DNA from: Nitrososphaeria archaeon | GTDB taxonomy: Archaea > Thermoproteota > Nitrososphaeria > Conexivisphaerales > UBA164 | Assembly (NCBI GenBank): GCA_029775955.1 | Contig: JARVJW010000180.1 | Span: 1-8,474, forward strand | DNA length: 8,474 nucleotides | Reading direction: 5' to 3' | Shown here: piece by piece, positions 1 through 7,757 of the stretch | Numbering within the stretch: the stretch's first letter is position 1 | Layout: each line of letters begins with the position of its first letter | The notes under the pieces: generated by a model | The model's input: only the letters and a program-made list of their open reading frames with translations | The model's database searches: none | What the model was told of the DNA's origin: nothing | Position numbers and translations under genes: made by a program

Positions 1-525
1 CCCCTTATAAAGATGATCGTAGCTGTTTAGACCCCTGTTCAGTTCAAGGATAGGTTCGGGGCCAGCGTTCAGCTCATATCTGTGATATTTTCCCTAACAA
101 GTCTCTTCATGGCATTTCTAATGCTCTATATGCCCTACATAGAAAGGATGAGGGGGCCGCTAAGGTCAATTGTCAGTTCCTGGACAGTTTCCACACTTTT
201 CATGATTGCAATGCCACTTTCAGGAATTTTCGGGTTTATGGCACTTCCAATTTTCTCAACATTTTACTTTTTCAGGACAATTATCATGAACGCAATATCG
301 CCAGTTCAATCCTCATTTGAGCTTTCAATGTTAAAGGAGCAGCACAGGCCCGTGGCGTCAAGCCTTGAAACGCTAGCATGGAATGCTGCCAATGCTGGAA
401 CAGTGATACTTGGAGCGGTTGTTATGAAATACTCGCTTAACCTGCCATTTTACATATGTGCAATTTTCTACATCTCGGCTTCACTGCTATATTATAGGTT
501 CTTCAGGAACTCCAGGCTTGCTTAA
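1..525 (+). pseudogene. C-terminal part of a major facilitator superfamily (MFS) transporter, interrupted or truncated
   Basis: The frame is open from base 31 to the TAA at 523-525, with a GTG at 82 as the first standard start. The translation from 82 (147 residues) is strongly hydrophobic, with about five membrane segments (roughly residues 4-20, 33-50, 52-72, 100-118 and 122-141). The loop EQHRPVASS followed by a Gly/Ala-rich helix is typical of the tenth and eleventh helices of MFS carriers. The segment FKDRFGAS before the first helix is in the same frame, upstream of the GTG, and looks like the loop after helix 7, so the similarity extends further upstream than the start. An in-frame TAG at 28-30 breaks the frame, and the window edge hides the rest. 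A half transporter of this size is unlikely to work alone, so I read it as a fragment or pseudogene. A sequence error near a contig end is the main alternative. The substrate cannot be told. Its last four bases overlap the end of rad50 on the other strand. Confidence 0.65.
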
Positions 526-3017
526 ATTTTTTCCACCCTTGTTATCCCATTGAGTTTTTCAAACTGGAACATTGCGTCAACGGTTGAGTTCTCAAATATC
601 TCCTTGTCATGTGTTATTATGACCATTTGCTTCATGCCTTGCGCTCCTGCATTGAAGCCAGATATTATGTTTACAAGAGACCTCTTCCTTTCTTCGTCAA
701 GGTAAACTGTTGGCTCATCAAGTATTATGAAATCTATCATTCCCATGCCCATGAGCTTTGCCATGGCAAACCTGAGCGCAAGTGCTATTGCCACGCTCTC
801 ACCTCCACTGAGTGATTTTATGTCCGTCATGCCATTGCCAGAATAGCATTCGATGCTTACATCCCTCTTCTTTTCGCTCAGCTTCACCTCAGATATCCCT
901 ATTCCAAATGACCTCACGTAGTCTGAAGCGTAAAACGAGAGTTCCCTTATTGCCCAGGACCTCAGGCTAGTTGCAAGGGAGCCATCCCTGTTAAATATTT
1001 CATTGCGGATTTTTTCATAGATAGCTATGTAATTCTTCGCTACTTCGATTGTAACCCTCACAGCTTCGAGCTTTTCCTTTTCCTCACTTAATTCATCAAT
1101 TTTAATTCTGATGTGTTTAGCCATTCCATCTATATCCTTTACTTTATTTTCAGCCTCATCCCTTTCCCTTGTCAGCCTTATGTATTCAGCCTCATCAAAT
1201 TTTCCTGTTTCCTCCTCAAGCTCTAGCACTCTCTTTACAAACTTTTCAGAAACTTCGTCAACAGCCATGTTCCTTATATCTGACCTGTCATTTACATTCT
1301 TGACAGTTTTCTCGATCTTTGCCAGCTCTGCTTTCATGAAATCAACAGTTTCCTGGGAATTGATTCCCTTAGCTTCAAGCCAGCTGCCTGCTTGCCTGGC
1401 ATTAGTGTATTTTTCATGAGCTGAGCTTTTGCTTTTCCTTATCTCCTTAAGCTCCCTTTCCATTTTTTCCCTTTCAGTTTCAAGAGATGGAAGCCTTGAA
1501 ACAATTTCTTCAAGTTCAGCCTTTCGAACTCCATATAAGTTTATCCTTTCTTCATTTTGCTTTATGCGTGACTCATAATCCGCTATCATGCGGAGGTCTG
1601 CTTCTCTCTTTTCAAACTTTAACCTATTTTCATTGAACTGCCTGAGCTGTTCCCTTTTTTCCAAATACAATTTTTCAACTGATTCAAGTTCAGCACGCTT
1701 TGAATTCAACTCTGACTTGGCATCTGGAAGCCTTAACTCAATTCCAGTTGTCTTAACATCGGAATCACATGTTGGGCATTTTCCACTCTTCATAATTTCC
1801 TCATAATTCTTGACCTTTTCTTCAGCCCTTGTCACCTGGTCACTGAGCTCATACCTTTTATTTTCAAGCTCTTCAATGGTTTGGTCCAGGTTTTCTGGAA
1901 ATTGGAAAACGTCAGCGCAGCTGAGCTCCTGCACTTCCGCCTGCAGATTCTGCAGCTTGCTCTTATTCCTCTTAAGCTCATCCATTTCACTTTTAATTTC
2001 ATCGTCAATTCTTGAAATTTCAACTTTATGATTTTCTGCGGACTTTATATCTGATTTAAGCGAGGCCAATGCATCTGCTGCTTCCCTTTCCCTCTGCTCT
2101 ACAGCGTCAAGTTCAGCAAGCGCTTCATTGATGAGCCTGAACTCCTTGAGCTTATTTTCTGCCATGGGTATGTCAGCTTTAAGCTCCTCCATCTTTCTGT
2201 TCATTTCCTTCAGAAGCTTGCTAACATAGCCTTCCAGCTGCTCCCTTTGCATGCGCAGCTCATCTTTCTTCAGCTTTATCGGCTCAAGCTCTGAAATCTT
2301 TGCCTTTAGACCTTCAAGTTTTTCTCTTGCTGCCTTGAGTTGGCTTTCAGTTAGCTCCAGGTCTCCCTTGCTCTGCGCAATTTGTGACTCAATTTGCTCA
2401 ATGTCATCCAGAAGCTGCTTGTAGTTCTGGTCATCGTACTTGCCCATACATTCAGCCCTCAGCTTTTCCCTGAATTTATCAATGGGCTCCCTCATCTCTT
2501 CATAAGCTTTCCCGAACCTATCAATGCCTATCAGGCTGTCCATGAGTTCCTTGAACCTTGACGGCTTGTACTGAATTATGCTGTCAAGTTCGCCCTGCTG
2601 TATAATTGCAGCAACCCTCATCTTTTCGTAGTCAAGGCGAAGCAGCGCAGCAACCCTCTGATTTAACGATTCATCATACTGCTTCCTTTCACCAGCTATC
2701 AATGGCCTCTCCACTGGCGCCAGCTGCTTCAAGACTGCCCTTTCAAGCTTACCTCCTGAACCCATTACCCTTTCAACGCTGTATCTGTTATGCCCATAGG
2801 TGAAAGCTAGGCTAACTGCAGACCCCGAGGCACCCCTCCTGACCAGGTTCCTGTCCCTATCCCTCGTGTGCTTGCCGTACAGGGCATATGTTATGGCATC
2901 TATTACCGAAGATTTGCCAGCCCCATTGTTGCCCAGAAACACGTTTATCCCGTCCTCCAGAGTCAATTCAGTGTTCTCATGAGAAAGGAAATCCTTAAGA
3001 ATGATTTTTTCAATCAT
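522..3017 (-). CDS. rad50: DNA double-strand break repair ATPase Rad50
   Basis: This SMC-like ATPase pairs with Mre11 to bind, tether and open DNA ends at double-strand breaks. The 831-residue product has the full family layout. The N-terminal ATPase lobe carries Walker A GNNGAGKS at residues 29-36 and a Q-loop at Q140-Q141. Long Glu/Lys/Leu-rich coiled-coil arms run from about 170 to 405 and 425 to 690. The zinc hook CPTC is at C414-C417, almost exactly at the midpoint, as expected for arms of equal length. The C-terminal lobe has the ABC signature LSGGE at 736-740, Walker B FIILDEP with D767 and E768, a D-loop (YLDEE) and the H-loop histidine H803 in ITHD. The length is slightly short for archaeal Rad50, which fits somewhat shorter arms. 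The ATG overlaps the mre11 TGA as ATGA, so it is probably translated by coupling, and no strong Shine-Dalgarno is seen before it. It is the last gene of the nurA-herA-mre11-rad50 operon. No key residue is missing. Confidence 0.97.
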   Translation of the reverse strand: MIEKIILKDFLSHENTELTLEDGINVFLGNNGAGKSSVIDAITYALYGKHTRDRDRNLVRRGASGSAVSLAFTYGHNRYSVERVMGSGGKLERAVLKQLAPVERPLIAGERKQYDESLNQRVAALLRLDYEKMRVAAIIQQGELDSIIQYKPSRFKELMDSLIGIDRFGKAYEEMREPIDKFREKLRAECMGKYDDQNYKQLLDDIEQIESQIAQSKGDLELTESQLKAAREKLEGLKAKISELEPIKLKKDELRMQREQLEGYVSKLLKEMNRKMEELKADIPMAENKLKEFRLINEALAELDAVEQREREAADALASLKSDIKSAENHKVEISRIDDEIKSEMDELKRNKSKLQNLQAEVQELSCADVFQFPENLDQTIEELENKRYELSDQVTRAEEKVKNYEEIMKSGKCPTCDSDVKTTGIELRLPDAKSELNSKRAELESVEKLYLEKREQLRQFNENRLKFEKREADLRMIADYESRIKQNEERINLYGVRKAELEEIVSRLPSLETEREKMERELKEIRKSKSSAHEKYTNARQAGSWLEAKGINSQETVDFMKAELAKIEKTVKNVNDRSDIRNMAVDEVSEKFVKRVLELEEETGKFDEAEYIRLTRERDEAENKVKDIDGMAKHIRIKIDELSEEKEKLEAVRVTIEVAKNYIAIYEKIRNEIFNRDGSLATSLRSWAIRELSFYASDYVRSFGIGISEVKLSEKKRDVSIECYSGNGMTDIKSLSGGESVAIALALRFAMAKLMGMGMIDFIILDEPTVYLDEERKRSLVNIISGFNAGAQGMKQMVIITHDKEIFENSTVDAMFQFEKLNGITRVEKI

Positions 3018-4147
3018 GGCCCAAATGTCCTGCCCTTCTTAAATGCAGACCATAGCAAGTCAACAGTTTCGTCAACGTTTCCCTCCTGAAGTGTTGGCAG
3101 AAGCTCGTTCACAGCAAATGAAGCTGCCTCCTTGCTCCCGAGCACATGGGAAGCTATTTCCATTATTTCGCTGTCAATGTCTGTAGGCCTTCCCTGCAGT
3201 TCCCTGCTGTAAATTGCCTCATCCTCTATTGACTTCTGGCAGTAAAGGGCGAGGTCGCACAGCTGCTTTAGGTCAGCTGACACCTGGTCGCGGTCAATTT
3301 TCCTTCCCTTAACAGTTATGCTTAGCATTGGCTTTTTCTCAAGCCCATTTAACTTATTCATAATGGAAACTAACGCAAGCTTGATGCCATCATAACCTAT
3401 ATCAAAGCTGAACTGTGGCCTGACTGACCTGAGCTTTACCCACTGAGGTGAAGCAGTATCACCCGATAGGTCAACAATGTAAAACCCCTTTTCCCTCTCC
3501 TTTATCCCCTCAACTGAGGTGGCTTCCGTTGAACCTGGGTAACAGACTGGTCCCTTAAAGCCGTCAAACGTTACCTGTTTCCTGTCATGCAAGTGACCCA
3601 TCGCATAATAATCAAACCCCCTTGGAAGGTCCTGTTGCGTTATTTCACCTGCAAACTCATGAAATTCAACGAGGCCCTGGTGCAGCACGAGAACTTTCTT
3701 TCCCTCAGCCTTAACGTTTCCAAGCTGCAAAAGCTTGCCCTTAAGGGAGTCTATTTCGCTTCTCCTGTGCTTGTGGAATCCATAAAAGGTTGTGCCGTTA
3801 TACTTGTGAGGCTGCCCATCTCCTACAAAGGTCGTAATGCCCATTTCGCTGAATAGCATGGGGGAAGGCGTTGCCGGCATCCTGCTTATGTCATGCTCTC
3901 CAAGGGTGAAGAAGACCCTTGCGCCTGAATCCACAAGCCTCCTGAACCCCCTGAACAGGACTACCATAGCTGACCCCCCTGGCTTTGGGGCGTCAAAAAT
4001 ATCCCCAGAGTGTATAACTGCATCAACATGGTCCTTGACCATTATGTCTACGGCTTCATTAAATGCATCGTAAAAATCACTTTCCCTTTCAAGTATGCTA
4101 TAAGGCGATGCGCCAAGGTGGGTGTCAGAAATGTGTCCCAAGAGCAT
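3014..4147 (-). CDS. mre11: DNA double-strand break repair nuclease Mre11
   Basis: This Mn-dependent calcineurin-type phosphoesterase acts as endonuclease and 3'-5' exonuclease on DNA ends in complex with Rad50. The 377-residue product shows the phosphoesterase motifs in order: DTH at D8/H10, GD at D49 within HSGDIFD, motif III as GEHD at 83-86, a metal-binding histidine H156 in LHQG, and GHLH with H185 and H187. The capping domain follows at roughly 200-300. A C-terminal helical region, ending near residue 377, is where Rad50 coiled-coil bases bind in the family. The odd point is motif III: most relatives read GNHD, with the Asn as a metal ligand, whereas here E84 (codon GAG at 3896-3898) takes that place. 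The catalytic His H85 is kept, so activity is likely but with altered metal binding. The gene starts one base after the herA TAA and overlaps rad50 by ATGA, marking it as part of one operon. Confidence 0.95.
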   Translation of the reverse strand: MLLGHISDTHLGASPYSILERESDFYDAFNEAVDIMVKDHVDAVIHSGDIFDAPKPGGSAMVVLFRGFRRLVDSGARVFFTLGEHDISRMPATPSPMLFSEMGITTFVGDGQPHKYNGTTFYGFHKHRRSEIDSLKGKLLQLGNVKAEGKKVLVLHQGLVEFHEFAGEITQQDLPRGFDYYAMGHLHDRKQVTFDGFKGPVCYPGSTEATSVEGIKEREKGFYIVDLSGDTASPQWVKLRSVRPQFSFDIGYDGIKLALVSIMNKLNGLEKKPMLSITVKGRKIDRDQVSADLKQLCDLALYCQKSIEDEAIYSRELQGRPTDIDSEIMEIASHVLGSKEAASFAVNELLPTLQEGNVDETVDLLWSAFKKGRTFGP

Positions 4148-4148
4148 T

Positions 4149-5669
4149 TTATATACCCTTTATGAACTCCGATGTATCCTCCCTTGCAATTCCAGACCTG
4201 CTTTGACTTTCAGACCACTGCTTCACTGCGTCAATATCTGCACCTGTTAGCTTTTCCTCAACCTTTTCAACCTTCACTATTGAAGGAAGGTCAACCCATT
4301 GCCCAAGCAGCATTGCCTCCCCCACGTTCATTGACGGCAGGTAACTCGCAAGGTCCTCGGACATGAGCTCAGATGATTCAAGGATGTAACTCTGGTCCTT
4401 AGGTTGGGTTAGCCTCATGACAGCCAGAGAACCCATCTGGCTGAGTATGTCCTGGTTAACTTTGCTTGGCCTCTGTGAAACTATTATCAATGAAAGGCCA
4501 AATTTCCTGCCTTCCCTTGCAACCTTTGAAGCAGCAGATGTTGCATCGTGCTTTTCATGGTTGTCTGCCGGAAGGAACGCGTGGGCCTCCTCTATTGCCA
4601 CTATAACTGGGGATGAAAACCTGACCCTGCCTTCACCCCCAGACATCCTCTGCCTCTGGGCCTGCTTCCTGTCCTCAAGCAAACCAGATAAATAGTATGA
4701 AATTATTATCGAGGCCTGGGTTTCGGTAAGTTCTGCCATATCAATTATGTTTATGTAATTTGGCCTGACCTGGTCAAGCGGGTCACCGATATCTGGGTCA
4801 ATTATCCTTCCCTTCCTCCTTCTTGCCCTTTCAATTATTTCAATTAGCCTTTGCGCATTCCTCACATCTTCCACACTTTTTTCAACATCGTTCATTATGC
4901 CGTTCAGTGCACCGTTAAGCGCCTCCCAGAAGTCCCCGGCCCTCCTCACTTCGTTTGTAAGCACAGATGCAAGGAGGCTCCGCTGCCTTGAAGCTGAACT
5001 ACTGATATCAAGGAGCTCTGCAAGCTCTTCCGCTTCAAGTTCCCTTGGATTTATCTTAGGCTGCACATGAGAAGTTGTACCAATTTTCAGCTCAGAGTAT
5101 TCGCCGTGATAGTCAAATATCACCATTGTCCCTCGCACTTTGCTCACCCTCTTTGCTATTAACGCGAGCAGGTTTGATTTGCCACTGCCAGTAGTTGCTA
5201 GGATGGCAAGGTGCCTGGATGCGACCTTATTTATGTCAACTGAAACCGTTACTTCCTGGTTCCTGAGCAGGCTCCCTAATGGCACGAAGTTCCTCTCAGT
5301 CCTGCTGTATATGCTTGAAAGCAACTCTGAAGAGGCCTCTGAAACAACCGTGCCTGGAACAGGTGGCACTGATGGCATATATGCGACCCCAACCTTAAGT
5401 TTCTCAACAAGCCCAAGCACCCTGGCTGAAGCTTTATAACCCTTATCCCTTGGGTTAGATGACGAAGCCTTGCCAGCTTCAGCGGCTTCTATATAAGTAT
5501 TTGCGGTTGCAATGCTGTAGCTAGTTATTAAGCTCCTTTCAACAAGGCCCAGGGCTCCACCTTCTGGAGTTTCGACGACCACGTACTCCCCAATCCTTAC
5601 TGGCCTTGATGCAAAGAACTTAAAGCTGTCAGCCGAGGATTCCGCGGCAACTATGCCAAGCCCATTCAT
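4149..5669 (-). CDS. herA: HerA, hexameric DNA translocase/helicase of the HerA-FtsK family
   Basis: HerA is a ring-shaped ATPase that moves on double-stranded DNA and drives end resection with the nuclease NurA. The 506-residue protein begins with a HAS-barrel-like beta domain (about 1-60) used for NurA docking in the family. The RecA-like core follows, with Walker A ATTGSGKS at 158-165, the HerA-type FDYHGEY at 185-191, Walker B with IEEAH (E360, E361, H363), and the SQRPSKV segment at 398-404 that carries the sensor/arginine residues. A helical insertion lies between about 205 and 300, and the C-terminal tail (about 465-506) is charged, as in relatives. The ATG sits inside the nurA stop (ATGA overlap), and a GGAGGTG lies nine bases upstream, within the last nurA codons, so this start is well supported. 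It is the second gene of the operon and ends one base before the mre11 ATG. Confidence 0.96.
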   Translation of the reverse strand: MNGLGIVAAESSADSFKFFASRPVRIGEYVVVETPEGGALGLVERSLITSYSIATANTYIEAAEAGKASSSNPRDKGYKASARVLGLVEKLKVGVAYMPSVPPVPGTVVSEASSELLSSIYSRTERNFVPLGSLLRNQEVTVSVDINKVASRHLAILATTGSGKSNLLALIAKRVSKVRGTMVIFDYHGEYSELKIGTTSHVQPKINPRELEAEELAELLDISSSASRQRSLLASVLTNEVRRAGDFWEALNGALNGIMNDVEKSVEDVRNAQRLIEIIERARRRKGRIIDPDIGDPLDQVRPNYINIIDMAELTETQASIIISYYLSGLLEDRKQAQRQRMSGGEGRVRFSSPVIVAIEEAHAFLPADNHEKHDATSAASKVAREGRKFGLSLIIVSQRPSKVNQDILSQMGSLAVMRLTQPKDQSYILESSELMSEDLASYLPSMNVGEAMLLGQWVDLPSIVKVEKVEEKLTGADIDAVKQWSESQSRSGIAREDTSEFIKGI

Positions 5670-6520
5670 TCACCTAGCACCTCCCTGCTGCCCTTCTCTG
5701 CCGTTAGTCCAAGGGCGCCTTCAATAATTTCCATGTCAGAATTGCTTATCTTGCACCTCTCGTGTGCAATCCTGAGTACATAAGGGTAACCGCCATACGT
5801 TCCTGAACCTATTATGTCCATGATGCCCCTCACATCCCGCTCATCAGCCCTGTATGGGATTTCAACTCTCAACACAGGAGTGTAATCCGTGAGCCTGACA
5901 TATGTAACCGTTATGCCCTTGTCAAACACTGGCATTGAAAATCCAGCTGAAAAGTTGACCTTCGTAAAGTAATACATGTCACCAACTGCGCCATTAAATA
6001 TGGCGTTGCTAGTTGAGAACTTGGCAATAAAGGTAACGTTGCTCATCTTCATCAGGTCGGAAGCGTAGTCTATAAATGCTGACACCTTCTTTGACATGCT
6101 GTCGTAAAATCTTGCAAGCACGGAGCCATCAATCAACACGTGAAAGCTGGAACTTTCAACAGTCAGGTCATGCTCGTACTTCATTCCCTTGCTTTCAAGC
6201 CAAAGGTGTGGGTTATGCACAGCTTCCTTTCCTTCAGTTATTGCCATGTTGTCAATTCCTACTTCAAACTTTGGGTCAGTTGAATAGGAGCCATCAGGGA
6301 GAACTGAAATTGCATCAACGGCGTAGAGGTAAAAGCCGTGATATGAAATTGAATTCCAGCTGCTGTCAATCCCAGCCAATTTTGAGCTAACTTCCCTGGG
6401 GGTGTAGCTAATCCACATCTCCCCAGCCCTCTTCATCAATCCCTCCTGCATTTCAGCATTTACGGCATTCACTATGCTGTCCTTATTCCTAACCGCATAT
6501 TCCAAAGTTTCAATTATCAA
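5666..6520 (-). CDS. nurA: NurA, 5'-3' nuclease partner of HerA
   Basis: NurA is a dimeric RNase H-fold nuclease that degrades the 5' strand at DNA ends while HerA pumps the duplex through it. The 284-residue product keeps the expected metal-binding acidic residues: D52 in the first strand (GIDSSW), E109 (WLESKG) and D131 (LIDGS). A late aromatic/acidic stretch follows (VEIPYRAD), and the C-terminal IAHER, with H253, resembles the conserved histidine region of the family. Sequence conservation of NurA is low overall, so the operon position next to herA is important support. The start is a TTG at 6518-6520. It is the only standard start between the in-frame TGA at 6536-6538 and residue 24, and the frame is well conserved in character from its first residues. 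It is the first gene of the operon, and its stop overlaps the herA ATG. Confidence 0.9.
   Translation of the reverse strand: MIIETLEYAVRNKDSIVNAVNAEMQEGLMKRAGEMWISYTPREVSSKLAGIDSSWNSISYHGFYLYAVDAISVLPDGSYSTDPKFEVGIDNMAITEGKEAVHNPHLWLESKGMKYEHDLTVESSSFHVLIDGSVLARFYDSMSKKVSAFIDYASDLMKMSNVTFIAKFSTSNAIFNGAVGDMYYFTKVNFSAGFSMPVFDKGITVTYVRLTDYTPVLRVEIPYRADERDVRGIMDIIGSGTYGGYPYVLRIAHERCKISNSDMEIIEGALGLTAEKGSREVLGE
5678..5684 (-). promoter_or_regulatory. Shine-Dalgarno site for herA
   Basis: Read on the minus strand this is GGAGGTG, a full match to the archaeal anti-Shine-Dalgarno region. It ends nine bases before the herA ATG at 5669. It lies within the last codons of nurA, so herA can be initiated on the shared message as well as by coupling to the overlapping nurA stop. 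It decides the herA start. Confidence 0.7.
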
Positions 6521-6542
6521 GCCAATGTCAATTGCTCATCCC

Positions 6543-6552
6543 CATATTTTAA
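6543..6552 (-). promoter_or_regulatory. TATA-like box of the nurA-herA-mre11-rad50 operon
   Basis: On the minus strand this reads TTAAAATATG, a plausible archaeal TATA box. Its centre is about 26-28 bases before the nurA TTG at 6520, the usual distance from box to transcription start. The message would therefore begin at or within a few bases of the start codon, a leaderless or nearly leaderless mRNA. The purine-rich GGGGATGAG just downstream could be read as a Shine-Dalgarno instead, but it sits about 14 bases from the TTG, farther than usual. The assignment is from spacing and composition only. Confidence 0.45.
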
Positions 6553-6631
6553 TTGAGCTGTCAAAATTGAAAACATAACACTTGGGCATATGTCTAACTG
6601 ACAGGGAAAGGGAAATGATTTTGGAAATGGA

Positions 6632-6639
6632 TTTAATCT
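6632..6639 (+). promoter_or_regulatory. TATA-like box before threonine synthase
   Basis: The sequence TTTAATCT is preceded by the purine-rich GGAAATGG, which could serve as a TFB recognition element. Its centre is about 24 bases before the ATG at 6660, so transcription would begin near that ATG and give a leaderless message. No good Shine-Dalgarno lies just before 6660, which agrees. The box is only a partial match to the archaeal consensus. Confidence 0.35.
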
Positions 6640-6659
6640 ACACAGTAAGATGGAATGGT

Positions 6660-7685
6660 ATGGAAAAATATATATGTAGAAAGTGCGGGTATTCGGAAAA
6701 AGTTAGCAGGTGGCTTTGGAAGTGCCCCAAGTGTGGAGGAGTTCTAGATGTAATGCCGGTTGGGAGCAAGTGCAAGAAGTGCATCACTCTGGGGGAGGGC
6801 GACACGCCCCTGGTGAACCTATTCGGATTTGGAAGGAACATACACTTTAAGCTCGAGTACACCAACCCAACTGGTTCATTTAAGGACAGGGGCACTGCGG
6901 CAGCAATGTCAAGGGCCCTTGAAATGGGAACAATGTGCGTTGTTGAGGATTCAAGCGGCAACGCCGGGATATCAGTTGCAGCCTATGCTGCATCTGGAGG
7001 GGTCAGGGCAAACATAGTTGTGCCCAGGGACATAGCGGTGCCAAAGAGGATGCTGATGGAATCCCTAGGAGCGCAGGTATATGAAGCTGAAGACAGAGAT
7101 GAGGCTTCTGCGAAAGCTCAGGAAATGGAGGGAAAGGGGTGTGCTTACATAGGGCATCCGTGGAACCCGTGGTTTGTGCACGGCATGGCCAAATTCTCAA
7201 ATGAAGTTGTAAAGCAAATGAAAGAAGTTCCAGATTCAATAGTGATGCCTGTTTCATCTGGCACGCTTTTTGTTGGCTCATATCATGGGTTTAAAAGCAT
7301 GAGTGGCAAAGTTCCAAAAATGTATGCAGTGCAGGCAGCAGGGAGTGCACCCCTGTATGAAAAAATACATGGAAAAAATGGTAAAAAGGCCTCAAAGCTT
7401 GCTGATGCGCTCAAGATAATGGAGCCACCAAGGCTTGAACAGATGGCAGAAATAGTGAGCGAAACAAAGGGTGATGTATCTCTTGTCAATGATGAAATGA
7501 TAGTTGAATCGCTCAGGAAGCTGCTTCAGAGCGGCGCAATTGTTGAACCCTCTTCAGCAGCTGCGCTTGCAGGTTACTATGACTTGCTTAACTCTGGAAA
7601 AATTGATAGGGAGGAAAGCACGGTGATAGTGTTAACGGGAAGCGGGCTCAAGTACTATGAGGCGTTAAATAGGATCAAGGCTTAA
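6660..7685 (+). CDS. thrC: Threonine synthase (PLP-dependent, zinc-ribbon type)
   Basis: This enzyme converts O-phospho-L-homoserine and water to L-threonine and phosphate, the last step of threonine synthesis. From the ATG at 6660 the product has 341 residues. It has an N-terminal zinc ribbon (C6, C9, C22, C25), then LGEGDTPL, then the PLP-lysine motif NPTGSFKDRG with K75, and the substrate/phosphate loop SSGNAG. The later motifs are SSGT, VEPSSAAALAG and VLTGSGLK near the end, typical of fold-type II enzymes of this family. The frame is open further upstream, with possible starts at TTG 6582, ATG 6615 and ATG 6627. I prefer 6660 because the zinc ribbon normally lies at the very N-terminus and a TATA-like box is correctly spaced for it. 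An extra CxxC (C38, C41) and a very short linker before the catalytic domain are unusual. A paralogous enzyme such as cysteate synthase is a less likely alternative. It is transcribed divergently from nurA and has no operon partner here. Confidence 0.88.
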   Translation: MEKYICRKCGYSEKVSRWLWKCPKCGGVLDVMPVGSKCKKCITLGEGDTPLVNLFGFGRNIHFKLEYTNPTGSFKDRGTAAAMSRALEMGTMCVVEDSSGNAGISVAAYAASGGVRANIVVPRDIAVPKRMLMESLGAQVYEAEDRDEASAKAQEMEGKGCAYIGHPWNPWFVHGMAKFSNEVVKQMKEVPDSIVMPVSSGTLFVGSYHGFKSMSGKVPKMYAVQAAGSAPLYEKIHGKNGKKASKLADALKIMEPPRLEQMAEIVSETKGDVSLVNDEMIVESLRKLLQSGAIVEPSSAAALAGYYDLLNSGKIDREESTVIVLTGSGLKYYEALNRIKA

Positions 7686-7701
7686 TTGGGTTTTGCCCTA
7701 C

Positions 7702-7757
7702 TTGAGTATATCTGGCATGCTCTCAACCCTAAAGGGTTCTAAGGTATCAACCCTTGG
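7702..7757 (-). ncRNA. Candidate guide-RNA scaffold or right-end hairpins of the TnpB element
   Basis: TnpB guide RNAs (omega RNAs) commonly overlap the 3' end of tnpB and the right end of the element. Here the last codons of the remnant hold several short inverted repeats: AACCCT/AGGGTT at 7725-7730 and 7733-7738, and TTGAG/CTCAA at 7702-7706 and 7722-7726. A second AACCCT at 7749-7754 gives mutually exclusive pairings with the AGGGTT. The position fits, but the stems are short and the element is dead, so this is only a candidate. Confidence 0.25.

Noticed and set aside
28..30. TAG read as pyrrolysine in the transporter
   Set aside because: No pyrrolysine genes are visible, MFS proteins do not use this residue in a conserved way, and the neighbouring sequence suggests a truncated gene.
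522..6520. A new anti-phage defence system built from HerA and nucleases
   Set aside because: HerA with nucleases does occur in defence systems, but here the partners are the housekeeping NurA, Mre11 and Rad50 with complete motifs and tight operon structure, so DNA repair is the better reading.
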